Shown piece after piece: positions 55,053 to 63,536 of a stretch of DNA of 64,000 nucleotides (position 1 is the first letter of the stretch; every line of letters begins with the position of its first letter). The stretch is from Motiliproteus sp963974645. GTDB lineage: Bacteria > Pseudomonadota > Gammaproteobacteria > Pseudomonadales > Balneatricaceae. The position numbers were made by a program, and so were the translations under genes. The notes below the pieces were generated by a model. That model had not been told where the DNA came from, ran no database searches, and was given only the letters and a program-made list of their open reading frames with translations. Where the stretch lies: contig CAXBEA010000004.1 in assembly GCA_963974645.1 (NCBI GenBank), positions 6,735 through 70,734 on the forward strand, in the 5' to 3' direction.

Positions 55053-56234
55053 TCATCGATCGATGACAGGCAGCGTCGGCCAGCTTCGCTGGTGCAGCAT
55101 TTCGCAACCTGCATCGGTAATCAGGATATTCTCCTCGTGCACCATCATCTTGCCAGGAGCGAAGGTCATTCCCGGCTCCAGCGTCAGGATCATCCCCGGT
55201 TGGAGGGTGACGTCGCCACCAGGTACGTTGGACGGCCATTCGGTCAGCTGCATACCCAGACCGTGCCCCATGCGCCCGACATCGTTACCCAAAGCACCCG
55301 CATCTTCCAGCACCGACCACATCGCCTGCCAGACGTCACCGGTGGTTCGACCCGGGGCCGCAGTCTGCAAGCCGGCTGCGGTAGAGCGATAGACTGCTTC
55401 GTAGGCGCGATGGGTCTCGCTATCTACCCGACCGAAGCCGTAGTTACGGTCAAAATCGCTGAAATAACCATCGAAGTTGGCACCGGTATCGATAATCAAT
55501 ACATCGCCTTCTCTGAGGAGCCGGTCGGTCGGCCCCATGATGATATTGTCGTAACCGCCCGGCCCTGACGCTGAGATCAGGTAGGGGCAGGCATCGGCGC
55601 CAAGGCGCAGCATCTCTAGGTGCATCGACTTGCAGGCTTGCCGCTCGGTCATACCGGCACGCAGATGGTGCAGCAGATACTCGAACCCAGCGGCGGTGAC
55701 TTCGCAGGCAAAGCGTATTTTAGCCACTTCCGCGGCCGACTTGACGCTGCGAATAGCGCGGACGATTTCAGACACGTCGACCAGGTCATGCTGTCCCAGT
55801 CGGTCCTGCAGACTGGCGAAGTTGGCCGCCGGCATCCGCAGGTGCGTCTCCGGCCCCAGCATCGCACCGATGCGTTGATGGCGTTGGCTGACCTCCGCCA
55901 GGGTATCGCCCAGCAGCGATATGCCGTCGTCCTCCGGACGCGGCGACGGCCAACTGCGCACATCGTCGATCCAGGTCTGCTCGAAGCCGGCCACGCCGAT
56001 CTCCGGCACCACGGCAATCGGCACCCCGCTGGACGGTATTATCAGAAACCAGGGTCGGGTCGGGCTTTCCCAAAATTGCGATTTGAAGCCGCTGAAATAC
56101 CGGAATTCGGGCTCGGTGGTAAAAAACAGGGCGTCGATCTGCTGCTCTAGCATGCGCTGCTGCAGCTGTTCGGTGCGCCGTTCAAATTCGGATGTTTCAA
56201 ATCCCCGTGCGGGGGCAATAAGCGAGTCAGTCAT
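55053..56234 (-). CDS. M24-family metallohydrolase (Xaa-Pro peptidase/ectoine-hydrolase relative)
   Basis: 393 residues: a creatinase-type N-terminal domain (1-170) and a pita-bread catalytic domain. Candidate metal ligands of the M24 fold are all in place: two Asp in IDTGANFDGYFSDFDRNYGF, His in MGHGLGMQLTEWPSN, Glu in LTLEPGM and Glu in MVHEENILI. Relatives include Xaa-Pro dipeptidases, creatinase and the ectoine hydrolases DoeA/EutD. The intact metal site argues for amide or peptide hydrolysis with metal rather than a creatinase-type mechanism. Within a TRAP-EutA-M20 cluster it probably opens a cyclic amidine or hydrolyses an amide of the imported compound. Confidence 0.85.
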   Translation of the reverse strand: MTDSLIAPARGFETSEFERRTEQLQQRMLEQQIDALFFTTEPEFRYFSGFKSQFWESPTRPWFLIIPSSGVPIAVVPEIGVAGFEQTWIDDVRSWPSPRPEDDGISLLGDTLAEVSQRHQRIGAMLGPETHLRMPAANFASLQDRLGQHDLVDVSEIVRAIRSVKSAAEVAKIRFACEVTAAGFEYLLHHLRAGMTERQACKSMHLEMLRLGADACPYLISASGPGGYDNIIMGPTDRLLREGDVLIIDTGANFDGYFSDFDRNYGFGRVDSETHRAYEAVYRSTAAGLQTAAPGRTTGDVWQAMWSVLEDAGALGNDVGRMGHGLGMQLTEWPSNVPGGDVTLQPGMILTLEPGMTFAPGKMMVHEENILITDAGCEMLHQRSWPTLPVIDR

Positions 56235-56341
56235 AGCGTTTCTCTATCTGTTTTCTCAGGTGTAAGAACACGATCGTTGCGAATTTCTGTTTTCGCCCCC
56301 CATCGCAGTGATGGAGTAGCGTTGATCCGTTGTAACAAGGC

Positions 56342-57685
56342 CTAACCGAAGGCCAGGTCACGCAACAACAGCGCAATACCGGGGAAGAAGATCAACAGTG
56401 CCGACATCATGAATAGAATCAGGATAAACGGCAGAGTGCCTCTGATCACTTCCATATAGGGTTTGTTGAAGATCGCTATCGCGGTAAAGATATCGCAGCC
56501 AAACGGTGGCGTTGCCGAGCCGATCGCCATCTGCAGGGTCACCATCACCCCCACCAGAATCGGATCCAGCCCCACGGATTCCACAATCGGCATAAAGATG
56601 GGGGTCAGGATCAGCAGCACCACCAGTGAATCGACAAACATACAGCCGACAAAAAAGGCCACCGCAATCACGAACAGCACGTACTCTTTGGAAGCATCCT
56701 CTAGATTGAGCGGGGCCAGCAGCTCCTGCGGGATCTGTTCGAACGAGATATACCAGGAGAAGGCTTGTCCGATACCGACCAGAATAAACACCACCGCGGT
56801 GATCAGTCCGGTGCTCAAGGCCGCATCCCAAATATCACCCACCTTGAGTTCCCGATAGATGAGACACTCGACGATAACGGCATAGAGCACCGAGAACGAA
56901 GCCGCTTCGGTCGGTGTGACGATACCCGAATAGATACCGCCGACGATCAGCGCCGGAAAACCCAGCGGCAGGATCGCTTTCTGGATGGCCAGAATCTTTT
57001 GACTCCAGTCCGTTTTTTCAACCAGCGCGATGCTGTCGCTGTGGGTAACGCTGTGGAAGTAGCAATAGAGTGAAAATAGGATCGCCAACAGGATCCCCGG
57101 TCCGATGCCGGCGATAAACAACTCACCGACACTGGCATTGGCAAGGGTGCCGTACAGGATCAGGCCGATACTCGGCGGAATCAGGAAGGCGATATCGCTG
57201 GCGTTGATGATCAGCGCCATCACGAAACTGTCTTTATAACCCGCCTGCAGCATTTTCGGCCGCATGATCTGGCCGACCGAGACCACGGTAGCCTGAGTCG
57301 ACCCGGATACCGAGCCGAACAGGGTACAGCTGATGCAAGTGGTGATCGGCAGCCCGCCTTTCATATGACCGACAAAGGCTTCGATCAAGCCCAGCAGGTT
57401 ATGAGCGGTATGGCCTCGGGTCATGATATCGGCGGCGAGGATGAACATCGGCACCGCGATCAGCGCATTGGGCGAGATACCCGTTACCATCTGCTGAATG
57501 ATCACCTGGGGGTCGGTCCCTGAAAAGTGTACCAGACCGATCAGGGCGCCAACGGCCAGCGGCACGATCATCGGGAAGCTGAGGAACAGCAAGATGACCA
57601 TCACCGTGACCAGGGTAAAGGTGATGACATAGATATCGAGTTCACCGGCGATTACATCGGAGAAAAACTGGGCGAAGTCGCTCAT
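56342..57685 (-). CDS. TRAP transporter large permease (DctM-like)
   Basis: 447 residues, about 12-13 membrane helices, ion-transporter superfamily. Blocks FGSVSGSTQATVVSVGQIM and LIPPSIGLILYGTLANASVG are typical, as is PPFGCDIFTAIAIF. Moves substrate delivered by the DctP-type protein with Na+ or proton. Its ATG overlaps the small-permease stop by four bases. Confidence 0.95.
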   Translation of the reverse strand: MSDFAQFFSDVIAGELDIYVITFTLVTVMVILLFLSFPMIVPLAVGALIGLVHFSGTDPQVIIQQMVTGISPNALIAVPMFILAADIMTRGHTAHNLLGLIEAFVGHMKGGLPITTCISCTLFGSVSGSTQATVVSVGQIMRPKMLQAGYKDSFVMALIINASDIAFLIPPSIGLILYGTLANASVGELFIAGIGPGILLAILFSLYCYFHSVTHSDSIALVEKTDWSQKILAIQKAILPLGFPALIVGGIYSGIVTPTEAASFSVLYAVIVECLIYRELKVGDIWDAALSTGLITAVVFILVGIGQAFSWYISFEQIPQELLAPLNLEDASKEYVLFVIAVAFFVGCMFVDSLVVLLILTPIFMPIVESVGLDPILVGVMVTLQMAIGSATPPFGCDIFTAIAIFNKPYMEVIRGTLPFILILFMMSALLIFFPGIALLLRDLAFG

Positions 57686-58224
57686 AGTAAAGCCTCCGTC
57701 ACATCCGCTTGGTCTTCGATCAGGTCATAAGACAGATAGATCTCGCTATGGGTCAGATTCATCAGGAAGCAGATTAGATACTGGATTCCTGCCATGGTTA
57801 AACCCACCGGAATAATGGAATAGATGATGTAAACCGGGAACTGCAATGCCGGGCTCAGCCGGTTAAGACCCTGCAGCTCCAGCACATAGAAATAGGCTAG
57901 GTAAGCCAGGTAAAACATCAGCATCGATGTTGAGATAGCGATCAGCGTGGCAGTAATTTTTTTGGCACGCTGGCTCAGTGAATCATAAACGGCGGTCATC
58001 CTAATGTTGCGGCCTTTCCTGACCGCGTAGGCGAAACCGATGAACGTCACCGCCACGATCAAAAACTGGTTAAGCTCTTCGGAGAAAAAAATACTCTTAT
58101 TAAAAAAGTACCGCCCCATCGCATTAGCAGTCGAGTTGATCATCATCGCTACGATAGAAAAGCCGATGATGAATTTTTCTATTTTTTCCGTAATACGACT
58201 TATGTTATGTAGTACTTTTTTCAT
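57682..58224 (-). CDS. TRAP transporter small permease (DctQ-like)
   Basis: About 180 residues with four membrane helices (FIIGFSIVAMMINSTANAMG; FLIVAVTFIGFAYAV; ATLIAISTSMLMFYLAYLAY; VGLTMAGIQYLICFLM). The frame opens at 58245, but ATG 58224 follows GGGAAAG and is preferred. Overlaps dctM by four bases. Confidence 0.92.
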   Translation of the reverse strand: MKKVLHNISRITEKIEKFIIGFSIVAMMINSTANAMGRYFFNKSIFFSEELNQFLIVAVTFIGFAYAVRKGRNIRMTAVYDSLSQRAKKITATLIAISTSMLMFYLAYLAYFYVLELQGLNRLSPALQFPVYIIYSIIPVGLTMAGIQYLICFLMNLTHSEIYLSYDLIEDQADVTEALL

Positions 58225-58236
58225 AATAGCTTTCCC

Positions 58237-58264
58237 AAAAGCCACTACTCCGTTAGTGGCTTTT
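58237..58264. terminator. Hairpin between dctP and dctQ
   Basis: A perfect 11-bp stem (AAAAGCCACTA / TAGTGGCTTTT) with a 6-base loop, just before the dctQ start. On the minus strand the T-run is only four bases, so it probably causes partial termination or mRNA protection, giving more binding protein than permease. Confidence 0.65.
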
Positions 58265-58298
58265 TACTTGAGGCTAATTTTTTATTGTTGCTCTGCGA

Positions 58299-59339
58299 CT
58301 AACTCTTAGAAGCGGCTTCAACTTCCTGTATTAGTTTTTCAAGAATAGCCTTAGCACCGCTTCTGGCATCCGCCTTCTTGTCGGCGCTGTAGGCGTTCTC
58401 GACCACATTGTAATAGGTGTTATGCAGGGTTTTACTCAACTCTTTAAAGCGGGCGCGCTCCGTTTCATTGAGCACCACCACCTGCATGTCGGGACGCTCC
58501 TTGAGGATCTTGTCCATATTTTCCTTGTTGATCTTGAGCTGATAGTCGTATGCAGCAATGTCTGCAGCCTTGATCGCCTTATTGACCATCGCCTGCTTTT
58601 CTTCAGAAAGCTTGTTGAACCACTTGCTGTTGGTCGAGACCGTACCGACATAGGGCTGCTGGCCCGGAAACATCAGGTAGTCTTGCACCTCATGCCACTT
58701 GGCGTTGTAGATAAAGTAGATCGGGTTAACCATGCCGTCGATGGTTTTCAACTGCAGCGAACCATAGACCTCACCCCAGGATAGTGGCGTAGGGGTCGCG
58801 CCAAAGGCCTTGTAGGTTTCAACCGGGATGGTTGAGGTAAAGGTGCGGATCTTCTGGTTGGCGAAATCCTCCGGGCTTCTGATCGCCTTATTGGCACCCC
58901 AGACCATCTCACCTTCGGACAGCATCGACAGCAGTTTTAGATTGACTTTTTCAAACTTGGGAGCCAGATCGTTATAGATGGTCTTGCTACCGGTCAGGAT
59001 CTTACGCGTCACCTCTTCATTGGTGCCCAGTACGTAAGGCAGGCTGATCGCCTGCACTTCGGGTACGTAGGATCCCAGATGACCGGTACCGACGGAGACG
59101 AACTGAATGGTGCCATTGGCCGCCAGTTCGACGATATCATTTTCGGTACCCAGCTGGCCGTAATAGTAGATTTTTACCCGAATGTCACCGTCCGACTCCT
59201 TCTTGATCACCTCGGCAAACTTCTGCGCATAGATATCCTGGACGTCCTTTTTGTCCTCTTCTGAAGCGAATTTCCAGGTTTCTGCTTGCACGCCAAAGGA
59301 GATGCCCAGTACAAGTAGTGCGGCGAATAGTCTTTTCAT
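58299..59339 (-). CDS. TRAP transporter substrate-binding protein (DctP-like)
   Basis: 346 residues: signal peptide (LFAALLVLGISFGVQA), then the DctP fold (TWKFASEEDKKDVQDIYAQK; VKIYYYGQLGTENDIVELAA; QKIRTFTSTIPVETYKAFGA; MVNPIYFIYNAKWHEVQDYL). The Arg in KIRTFTS is the likely carboxylate-binding Arg of this family, so the ligand should be a carboxylate, such as an amino acid derivative. Ectoine binders UehA/TeaA are in this family, but I cannot assign ligand. AGAGGC lies before the ATG, and a hexanucleotide repeat lies 53 bases upstream. Confidence 0.93.
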   Translation of the reverse strand: MKRLFAALLVLGISFGVQAETWKFASEEDKKDVQDIYAQKFAEVIKKESDGDIRVKIYYYGQLGTENDIVELAANGTIQFVSVGTGHLGSYVPEVQAISLPYVLGTNEEVTRKILTGSKTIYNDLAPKFEKVNLKLLSMLSEGEMVWGANKAIRSPEDFANQKIRTFTSTIPVETYKAFGATPTPLSWGEVYGSLQLKTIDGMVNPIYFIYNAKWHEVQDYLMFPGQQPYVGTVSTNSKWFNKLSEEKQAMVNKAIKAADIAAYDYQLKINKENMDKILKERPDMQVVVLNETERARFKELSKTLHNTYYNVVENAYSADKKADARSGAKAILEKLIQEVEAASKS

Positions 59340-59392
59340 GGTGTTGCCTCTTATTTTAATTGTCGGCCTCAGGGGTCGTCTTTTTGAGTTTG

Positions 59393-59422
59393 GGTTTTGG
59401 TTTTGGTTTTGGTTTTGGTTTT
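59393..59422. repeat. Five tandem GGTTTT hexamers between M20 and dctP genes
   Basis: Five perfect copies (AAAACC on the coding strand) start at the M20 stop codon and end 53 bases upstream of the dctP ATG. The place suits an effect on dctP leader or promoter spacing. Confidence 0.92.
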
Positions 59423-60596
59423 ATTTCAATCGATCGCAAACAAGCTGGATCCAGTAGCTCGCACCTTTTTCCAAAATGCGGTCGTTAAAGTCGTACTTGG
59501 GATTGTGCAAAGCGCAGCCACCGACCGATTCGGTGCCGTTACCCAACAGGGCGTAACAACCGGGCTTGACTCGCAGCATGCTGGAAAAGTCTTCGGAGAT
59601 AGTGAACGGGTCACAGCTGCCGTTGACGTTGTCGCTACCGAGCACTTTTTCGGCGGCCTCGATGGCGTATTGGGTTTCGACGGCACTGTTGATCGTCGGG
59701 TAGAAGGTGTTAATAAATTCAAACCGGTACCCGGCACCGGCTGCCTGGCAGATCCCCGCGACGATGCGTTCCATGCTGCTTTCAATTTTGGCTAACGAGT
59801 CTTCGCTAAAGCAACGACAATCGCCTTTGATGCTGACCTGCGACGGAATCACGTTGACGGTGCCGTTGGTTATAAACTCGGTGGCCGAGATGACCGCCGT
59901 CTCGTGTATCGCACTGAGGTTGCGCGAGACCACAGTCTGCAGCGCCAGCACTACCTGCGCACCGATAACGATAGGGTCGACGGCCATATGCGGCATCGCT
60001 GCATGGCCGCCGACCCCCTCGATGGTGATTTCGAAACTGCTTTCACTGGCCATCAGCGAACCTGGGCGCAGGGTAAAGCTGCCTTCAGGTAGGCCAGGCA
60101 GGTTGTGCATGCCGTACACGGCGTCGATCTGGAAACGTTCAAACAGGCCGTCATCGATCATCGCCTGCGCGCCCTGGCCGTGCTCCTCATCGGGCTGGAA
60201 GATAAAGTAGACCGTACCGTTGAAGTTGCGGGTCTTAGCCAGGTGGCAGGCGGCACCCAGGAGCATCGCAGAATGACCATCGTGACCGCAGGCGTGCATC
60301 TTGCCGTCATGCCGGGAGCAGTGTTCAAAGGTGTTCTGCTCATGGATATGCAGCGCATCCATATCGGCACGCAAGCCGATGCTGGCACTACCTTCACCAC
60401 CACGAAGCACCCCCACCACACCTGTCTGGCCGATATTACGGACCACTTCGATGCCCCAGCCTTGCAGCTTTTCGGCGATGAATTCAGAGGTCTGCTGCAC
60501 CTCAAAACCACACTCCGGGAAGCGGTGCATATGGCGGCGCCATTCGGTCATTTGAGCAATCAACTGCGCCGTCAATTGCGGATCAAGAGATGACAT
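59421..60596 (-). CDS. M20-family amidohydrolase / N-acyl amino acid deacylase
   Basis: About 391 residues, M20D type. Metal ligands are visible: Cys and His in HACGHDGHSAM, the Glu pair in FQPDEEHGQG, His in YGMHNLPGLP, and the C-terminal His in CALHNPKYDFND. The dimerisation domain begins near ASESSFEITIEGVGGHAA. Relatives hydrolyse hippurate, N-acetyl-diaminopimelate or other N-acyl amino acids. The frame opens with TTG 60602; ATG 60596 with GGAG 8 bases before is preferred. In the cluster it could remove an acyl group from an N-acyl diamino acid; in E. coli an M20 gene (ygeY) also neighbours a diaminopropionate lyase gene (ygeX). Confidence 0.92.
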   Translation of the reverse strand: MSSLDPQLTAQLIAQMTEWRRHMHRFPECGFEVQQTSEFIAEKLQGWGIEVVRNIGQTGVVGVLRGGEGSASIGLRADMDALHIHEQNTFEHCSRHDGKMHACGHDGHSAMLLGAACHLAKTRNFNGTVYFIFQPDEEHGQGAQAMIDDGLFERFQIDAVYGMHNLPGLPEGSFTLRPGSLMASESSFEITIEGVGGHAAMPHMAVDPIVIGAQVVLALQTVVSRNLSAIHETAVISATEFITNGTVNVIPSQVSIKGDCRCFSEDSLAKIESSMERIVAGICQAAGAGYRFEFINTFYPTINSAVETQYAIEAAEKVLGSDNVNGSCDPFTISEDFSSMLRVKPGCYALLGNGTESVGGCALHNPKYDFNDRILEKGASYWIQLVCDRLK

Positions 60597-60642
60597 ATTC
60601 AAGGCTCCAAGGTGTCAGGAAATTCGACTAGAAAAATAACAT

Positions 60643-61416
60643 TCAGGCCGCAGGTTTCGGATCGGCAGCAGCCATCAACAGCGAGCCAAACCCCTCCACC
60701 GCCGCGGGGTAATTCACCAGTTGCAGGCTGTGCCAGGCCAATGCCTGATTGCTACTGACAACCGGTTTACCAAGATGCTTTTCGATCTGCCCAATCACCA
60801 GCGAAGCGCGTAACGCAGTACAGGAAATAAACAGCAAGTCTGCCTTGGGGTCACATACCGCCACGGCCGCATCAGCAATATCCTGAGGCGTAATAAAGGT
60901 CATGGCGGTGTCATCTTCGAAACCAAAACCGGCAATGTTCAGCACCTCAATTCCCATGCTTTCAAACAGAGCAGCCACATCTAGGTTCACGGCTTGGGTA
61001 TAGGGGGTCAGGATCGAGATGCGTTTAGCACCGAAGCGCTGAAAAGCAGACAAAGCCGCCGTCACCGGATTGGTGACCGGAACACCGGGGCGTGTTTGAT
61101 GGACCAGCTCGGTAATCCGGTCGATTCCAATCGCCACGGTACCGGAGGTACAGGCATAGATTATCGCATCCAACTCAGTGCCGGGAAGAATCGCATCGGC
61201 AGCGGCACTGATACCGGGCGCCATGGAGCGCAGGTTGTCGATAGTTAACGGATTGCGATTACGGACCCGGTTGGTGAAAATTTCTACACCCTGGGGGTAG
61301 ATGCGCCGTAGGTCCTGCTCGATATTAAAGTCGGTTGCCAGCGCGATCACGCCGATCCGTCCGGCTGGAGCCAGGTGTTCGAGAGGCTGGAGGTGCGCTA
61401 CGGTTTCAATTTTCAT
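60643..61416 (-). CDS. EutA-like Asp/Glu racemase-superfamily protein
   Basis: 257 residues of the maleate isomerase/arylmalonate decarboxylase/EutA group. Two active-site cysteines are in IYACTSGTVAIG (about residue 89) and LFISCTALRASL (about residue 200), with SSNQALAWH following, as in EutA of ectoine-use clusters. The usual roles are racemisation, cis-trans isomerisation or decarboxylation by the cysteine pair. EutA's own reaction is not well defined. First gene of the long minus-strand operon, divergent from the lrp-type regulator. May invert a stereocentre so that later enzymes can act. Confidence 0.85.
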   Translation of the reverse strand: MKIETVAHLQPLEHLAPAGRIGVIALATDFNIEQDLRRIYPQGVEIFTNRVRNRNPLTIDNLRSMAPGISAAADAILPGTELDAIIYACTSGTVAIGIDRITELVHQTRPGVPVTNPVTAALSAFQRFGAKRISILTPYTQAVNLDVAALFESMGIEVLNIAGFGFEDDTAMTFITPQDIADAAVAVCDPKADLLFISCTALRASLVIGQIEKHLGKPVVSSNQALAWHSLQLVNYPAAVEGFGSLLMAAADPKPAA

Positions 61417-61749
61417 TATCAGATTCTCGTGGCTGGCGGACTCACGTTCGCTCGGGCTTTTATTGTAGTAGTTCAGAACCTACCCAAGCCTCAGCAGGCG
61501 CTTGGTTATGATTCATATTACAGAGCGTCACTGCAGGCATTGAGGCAATCAGCGCATCAAAGTGATGAAATACTGCAAATAACTGGTAATTAACGAGCAA
61601 ATTATTCACGCTGTGGAAGCGGGGCTAAAATCACCAATAATCGGCCGTGAAGCTATCGCTTACAGAGCCGACAGGGCGGCATTACCATAGTAATGTGGTC
61701 TAAAAACAGAGCCTGAAGCAGACAGACAACACTAGGGGAAAGAATCATC
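61417..61749. promoter_or_regulatory. Divergent promoter region of the catabolic operon and its regulator
   Basis: 333 bases between the EutA-like gene and the lrp-type gene. No gene. It should hold both promoters and the regulator's binding sites; Lrp sites are degenerate and I cannot pick one out. Confidence 0.55.
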
Positions 61750-62247
61750 ATGGCTTCATCGCAGATCCCACCTATCGATAATTTTGACCGCAACATTCTT
61801 GAAATTGTGCAGCAGTCCAATCGCACGACGTCCGACCAGATCGCAGAACAGGTCGGGCTTTCACCCGCCGCGGTGCAACGGCGCCTTAAGCGCATGCGCG
61901 AGCAAAACCTGATCCAGGCCGACATCTCGGTAGTCAACCCAAAGGCCATTGGACGCGCTGTAACTCTGATAGTGCAGGTGAGTCTTGAACGTGAACGGGC
62001 GGACTTGATGGACGCCTTTAAGAAGGCGATGAAAAACAACAAGGCGGTCCAACAGTGCTATTACGTGACCGGCAGTTCGGACTTTATCCTGATAGTGACT
62101 GCTGTTGATATGGAAGACTACGAGCGCTTTACTCGCGATGCGTTTTTTGACAACGCCAACGTGCGTAGTTTTCAGACGAATGTAGTGATGGACAGGGTAA
62201 AGGTAGGGCTTTCTGTACCTACTTATAATGTCGAAAAGGACGAATGA
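61750..62247 (+). CDS. Lrp/AsnC-family transcriptional regulator
   Basis: 165 residues: N-terminal winged helix-turn-helix (DNFDRNILEIVQQSNRTTSD; LSPAAVQRRLKRMREQNLIQ) and C-terminal RAM ligand-binding domain (ALTLIVQVSLERE-like; CYYVTGSSDFILIVTAVDM). Lrp-type regulators bind amino acids. Divergent from the operon starting with the EutA-like gene and convergent with the diaminopropionate-lyase gene, so very likely the local regulator, analogous to DoeX/AsnC in ectoine clusters. GGGGAAAG lies before the ATG. Confidence 0.93.
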   Translation: MASSQIPPIDNFDRNILEIVQQSNRTTSDQIAEQVGLSPAAVQRRLKRMREQNLIQADISVVNPKAIGRAVTLIVQVSLERERADLMDAFKKAMKNNKAVQQCYYVTGSSDFILIVTAVDMEDYERFTRDAFFDNANVRSFQTNVVMDRVKVGLSVPTYNVEKDE

Positions 62248-62275
62248 GGGGTTATCTTGGATTCAACTAATAAAA

Positions 62276-62309
62276 GCAAAAAAGCAGCCCTAGGGTTTTA
62301 GGGCTGCTT
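62276..62309. terminator. Terminator between lrp-type and lyase genes
   Basis: An 11-bp perfect stem (AAGCAGCCCTA / TAGGGCTGCTT) with a 6-base loop. On the minus strand TTTTTTGCTTTT follows, a strong end for the lyase gene; it may also slow the plus-strand lrp transcript. Confidence 0.88.
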
Positions 62310-62345
62310 GCATAAACTTCGAATCTATTCGCTTTCGAAACGGGG

Positions 62346-63536
62346 TTAGCCAACCAACTGCTGATAGAGCTCCGGATCGGTGGCGCCCTCGGTACCAATA
62401 ACCAGCACCTTACTATTGGCGTTCAAACCCAAAGCGGTGGCAAACTCTTCCGAGTTTCTTGCCAGCAAAGCCGCAGCCAACCCCGGAACGGCAGATTCAC
62501 CGGCTTCGATGGCTGGATCTTGCTTGTACCCCTTGGCCAACAGACGCATGGTGGCAGGCACGGCTTCCTCACTAAGGGTCATGAAATCATCAGCACCGTT
62601 AGCCAGAATTTGCCAACCCAGTGCAGACACCTCACCACAGGCCAGTCCCGCCATCAAGGTCTCCAGATTCCCCTCGACCACAACCGGCTCACCCGCTTTG
62701 GCGCTTAGTTGCAGACAGTTCGCCTGCTCTGGTTCAACCACGATCAAACGTGGACGCTTGTTACCCCATAGGTCCCAAAAGTAACCACAAATAGCCGAAG
62801 CCAGACCACCAACTCCGCCCTGCACGAAGACATGGGTCGGGATCTCACCCTCTAGTTGCTCAACAATCTCAGACAACATAACGGTATAGCCTAGGGCTAC
62901 GTCCTTGGGGATCTCCATATAGCCAGGGTAACTGGTATCGGACACGATGATGCGATGATTCGCTTTAGCATCCAAGTCGGCCTGACGCACAGAGTCATCA
63001 TAGTTACCGCGGATACGGATCACCTCGGCACCGAAGGCCTCCATCGCCTGCTTGCGTCCTTCGGAGACATCACGATGGACATAAATGACGCAACCGCAAC
63101 CGAACATCTGCGCCCCCCAGGCGACCGAACGGCCATGATTACCGTCGGTTGCACAGCTGACCACCAGCTCGGCGACTTCGGCTTTCCAACGCCCCTCTAG
63201 CAGTTCGGCGATCGTCGGCCGGGTACCGATGCTAAGTTCTAACGCCTGTTGCAACTGCCGCGCTACCGCATAGGCGCCACCCAGCGCTTTGAAGCTCTTC
63301 AAACCGAAGCGTTGAGATTCATCCTTGTACCAAATTGATGCGACATCGACGGTTTCAGCCAGCGATGCCAAGCTATGCATAGGAGTTACCGAATAACCCG
63401 GCCAGGTTTTGATATCCCGAATGGCATCCGTTGCCTTGGCCACACAGATAACATCTTTCTGCGCGTCAGAGTAAGGCAGATTAATATCGGCTTTTGGATT
63501 GGCAAAATGGGTCAAATTTCCGTTGAGTTCTAGCAT
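62346..63536 (-). CDS. Diaminopropionate ammonia-lyase-like PLP enzyme
   Basis: About 396 residues, fold-type II PLP enzyme. The Schiff-base Lys is in YKDESQRFGLKSFKALGG (Lys83 from this start), and a phosphate-binding loop is FVQGGVGGLASAICGYF; CATDGNHGRSVAWGAQMFG is the Asn loop. Length and these blocks fit diaminopropionate ammonia-lyase (E. coli YgeX, 398 aa), which splits 2,3-diaminopropionate into pyruvate and two ammonia via 2-aminoacrylate; threonine/serine dehydratases and EutB are shorter (about 320-330). The frame opens at 63554; ATG 63536 has GAGGG 9 bases upstream. Separate minus-strand unit next to the lrp gene. Confidence 0.87.
   Translation of the reverse strand: MLELNGNLTHFANPKADINLPYSDAQKDVICVAKATDAIRDIKTWPGYSVTPMHSLASLAETVDVASIWYKDESQRFGLKSFKALGGAYAVARQLQQALELSIGTRPTIAELLEGRWKAEVAELVVSCATDGNHGRSVAWGAQMFGCGCVIYVHRDVSEGRKQAMEAFGAEVIRIRGNYDDSVRQADLDAKANHRIIVSDTSYPGYMEIPKDVALGYTVMLSEIVEQLEGEIPTHVFVQGGVGGLASAICGYFWDLWGNKRPRLIVVEPEQANCLQLSAKAGEPVVVEGNLETLMAGLACGEVSALGWQILANGADDFMTLSEEAVPATMRLLAKGYKQDPAIEAGESAVPGLAAALLARNSEEFATALGLNANSKVLVIGTEGATDPELYQQLVG

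Noticed and set aside
55620..56150. 176-codon plus-strand frame within the M24 gene
   Set aside because: Shadow of the minus-strand M24 gene; lacks ribosome site and motifs.
53586..63536. Standard ectoine/hydroxyectoine degradation cluster
   Set aside because: EutA-like, M24, TRAP and Lrp parts fit, but there is no EutB, EutC, EutE/DoeB or transaminase/dehydrogenase pair; the PLP enzyme has diaminopropionate-lyase length and motifs. Kept only as a distant relative.
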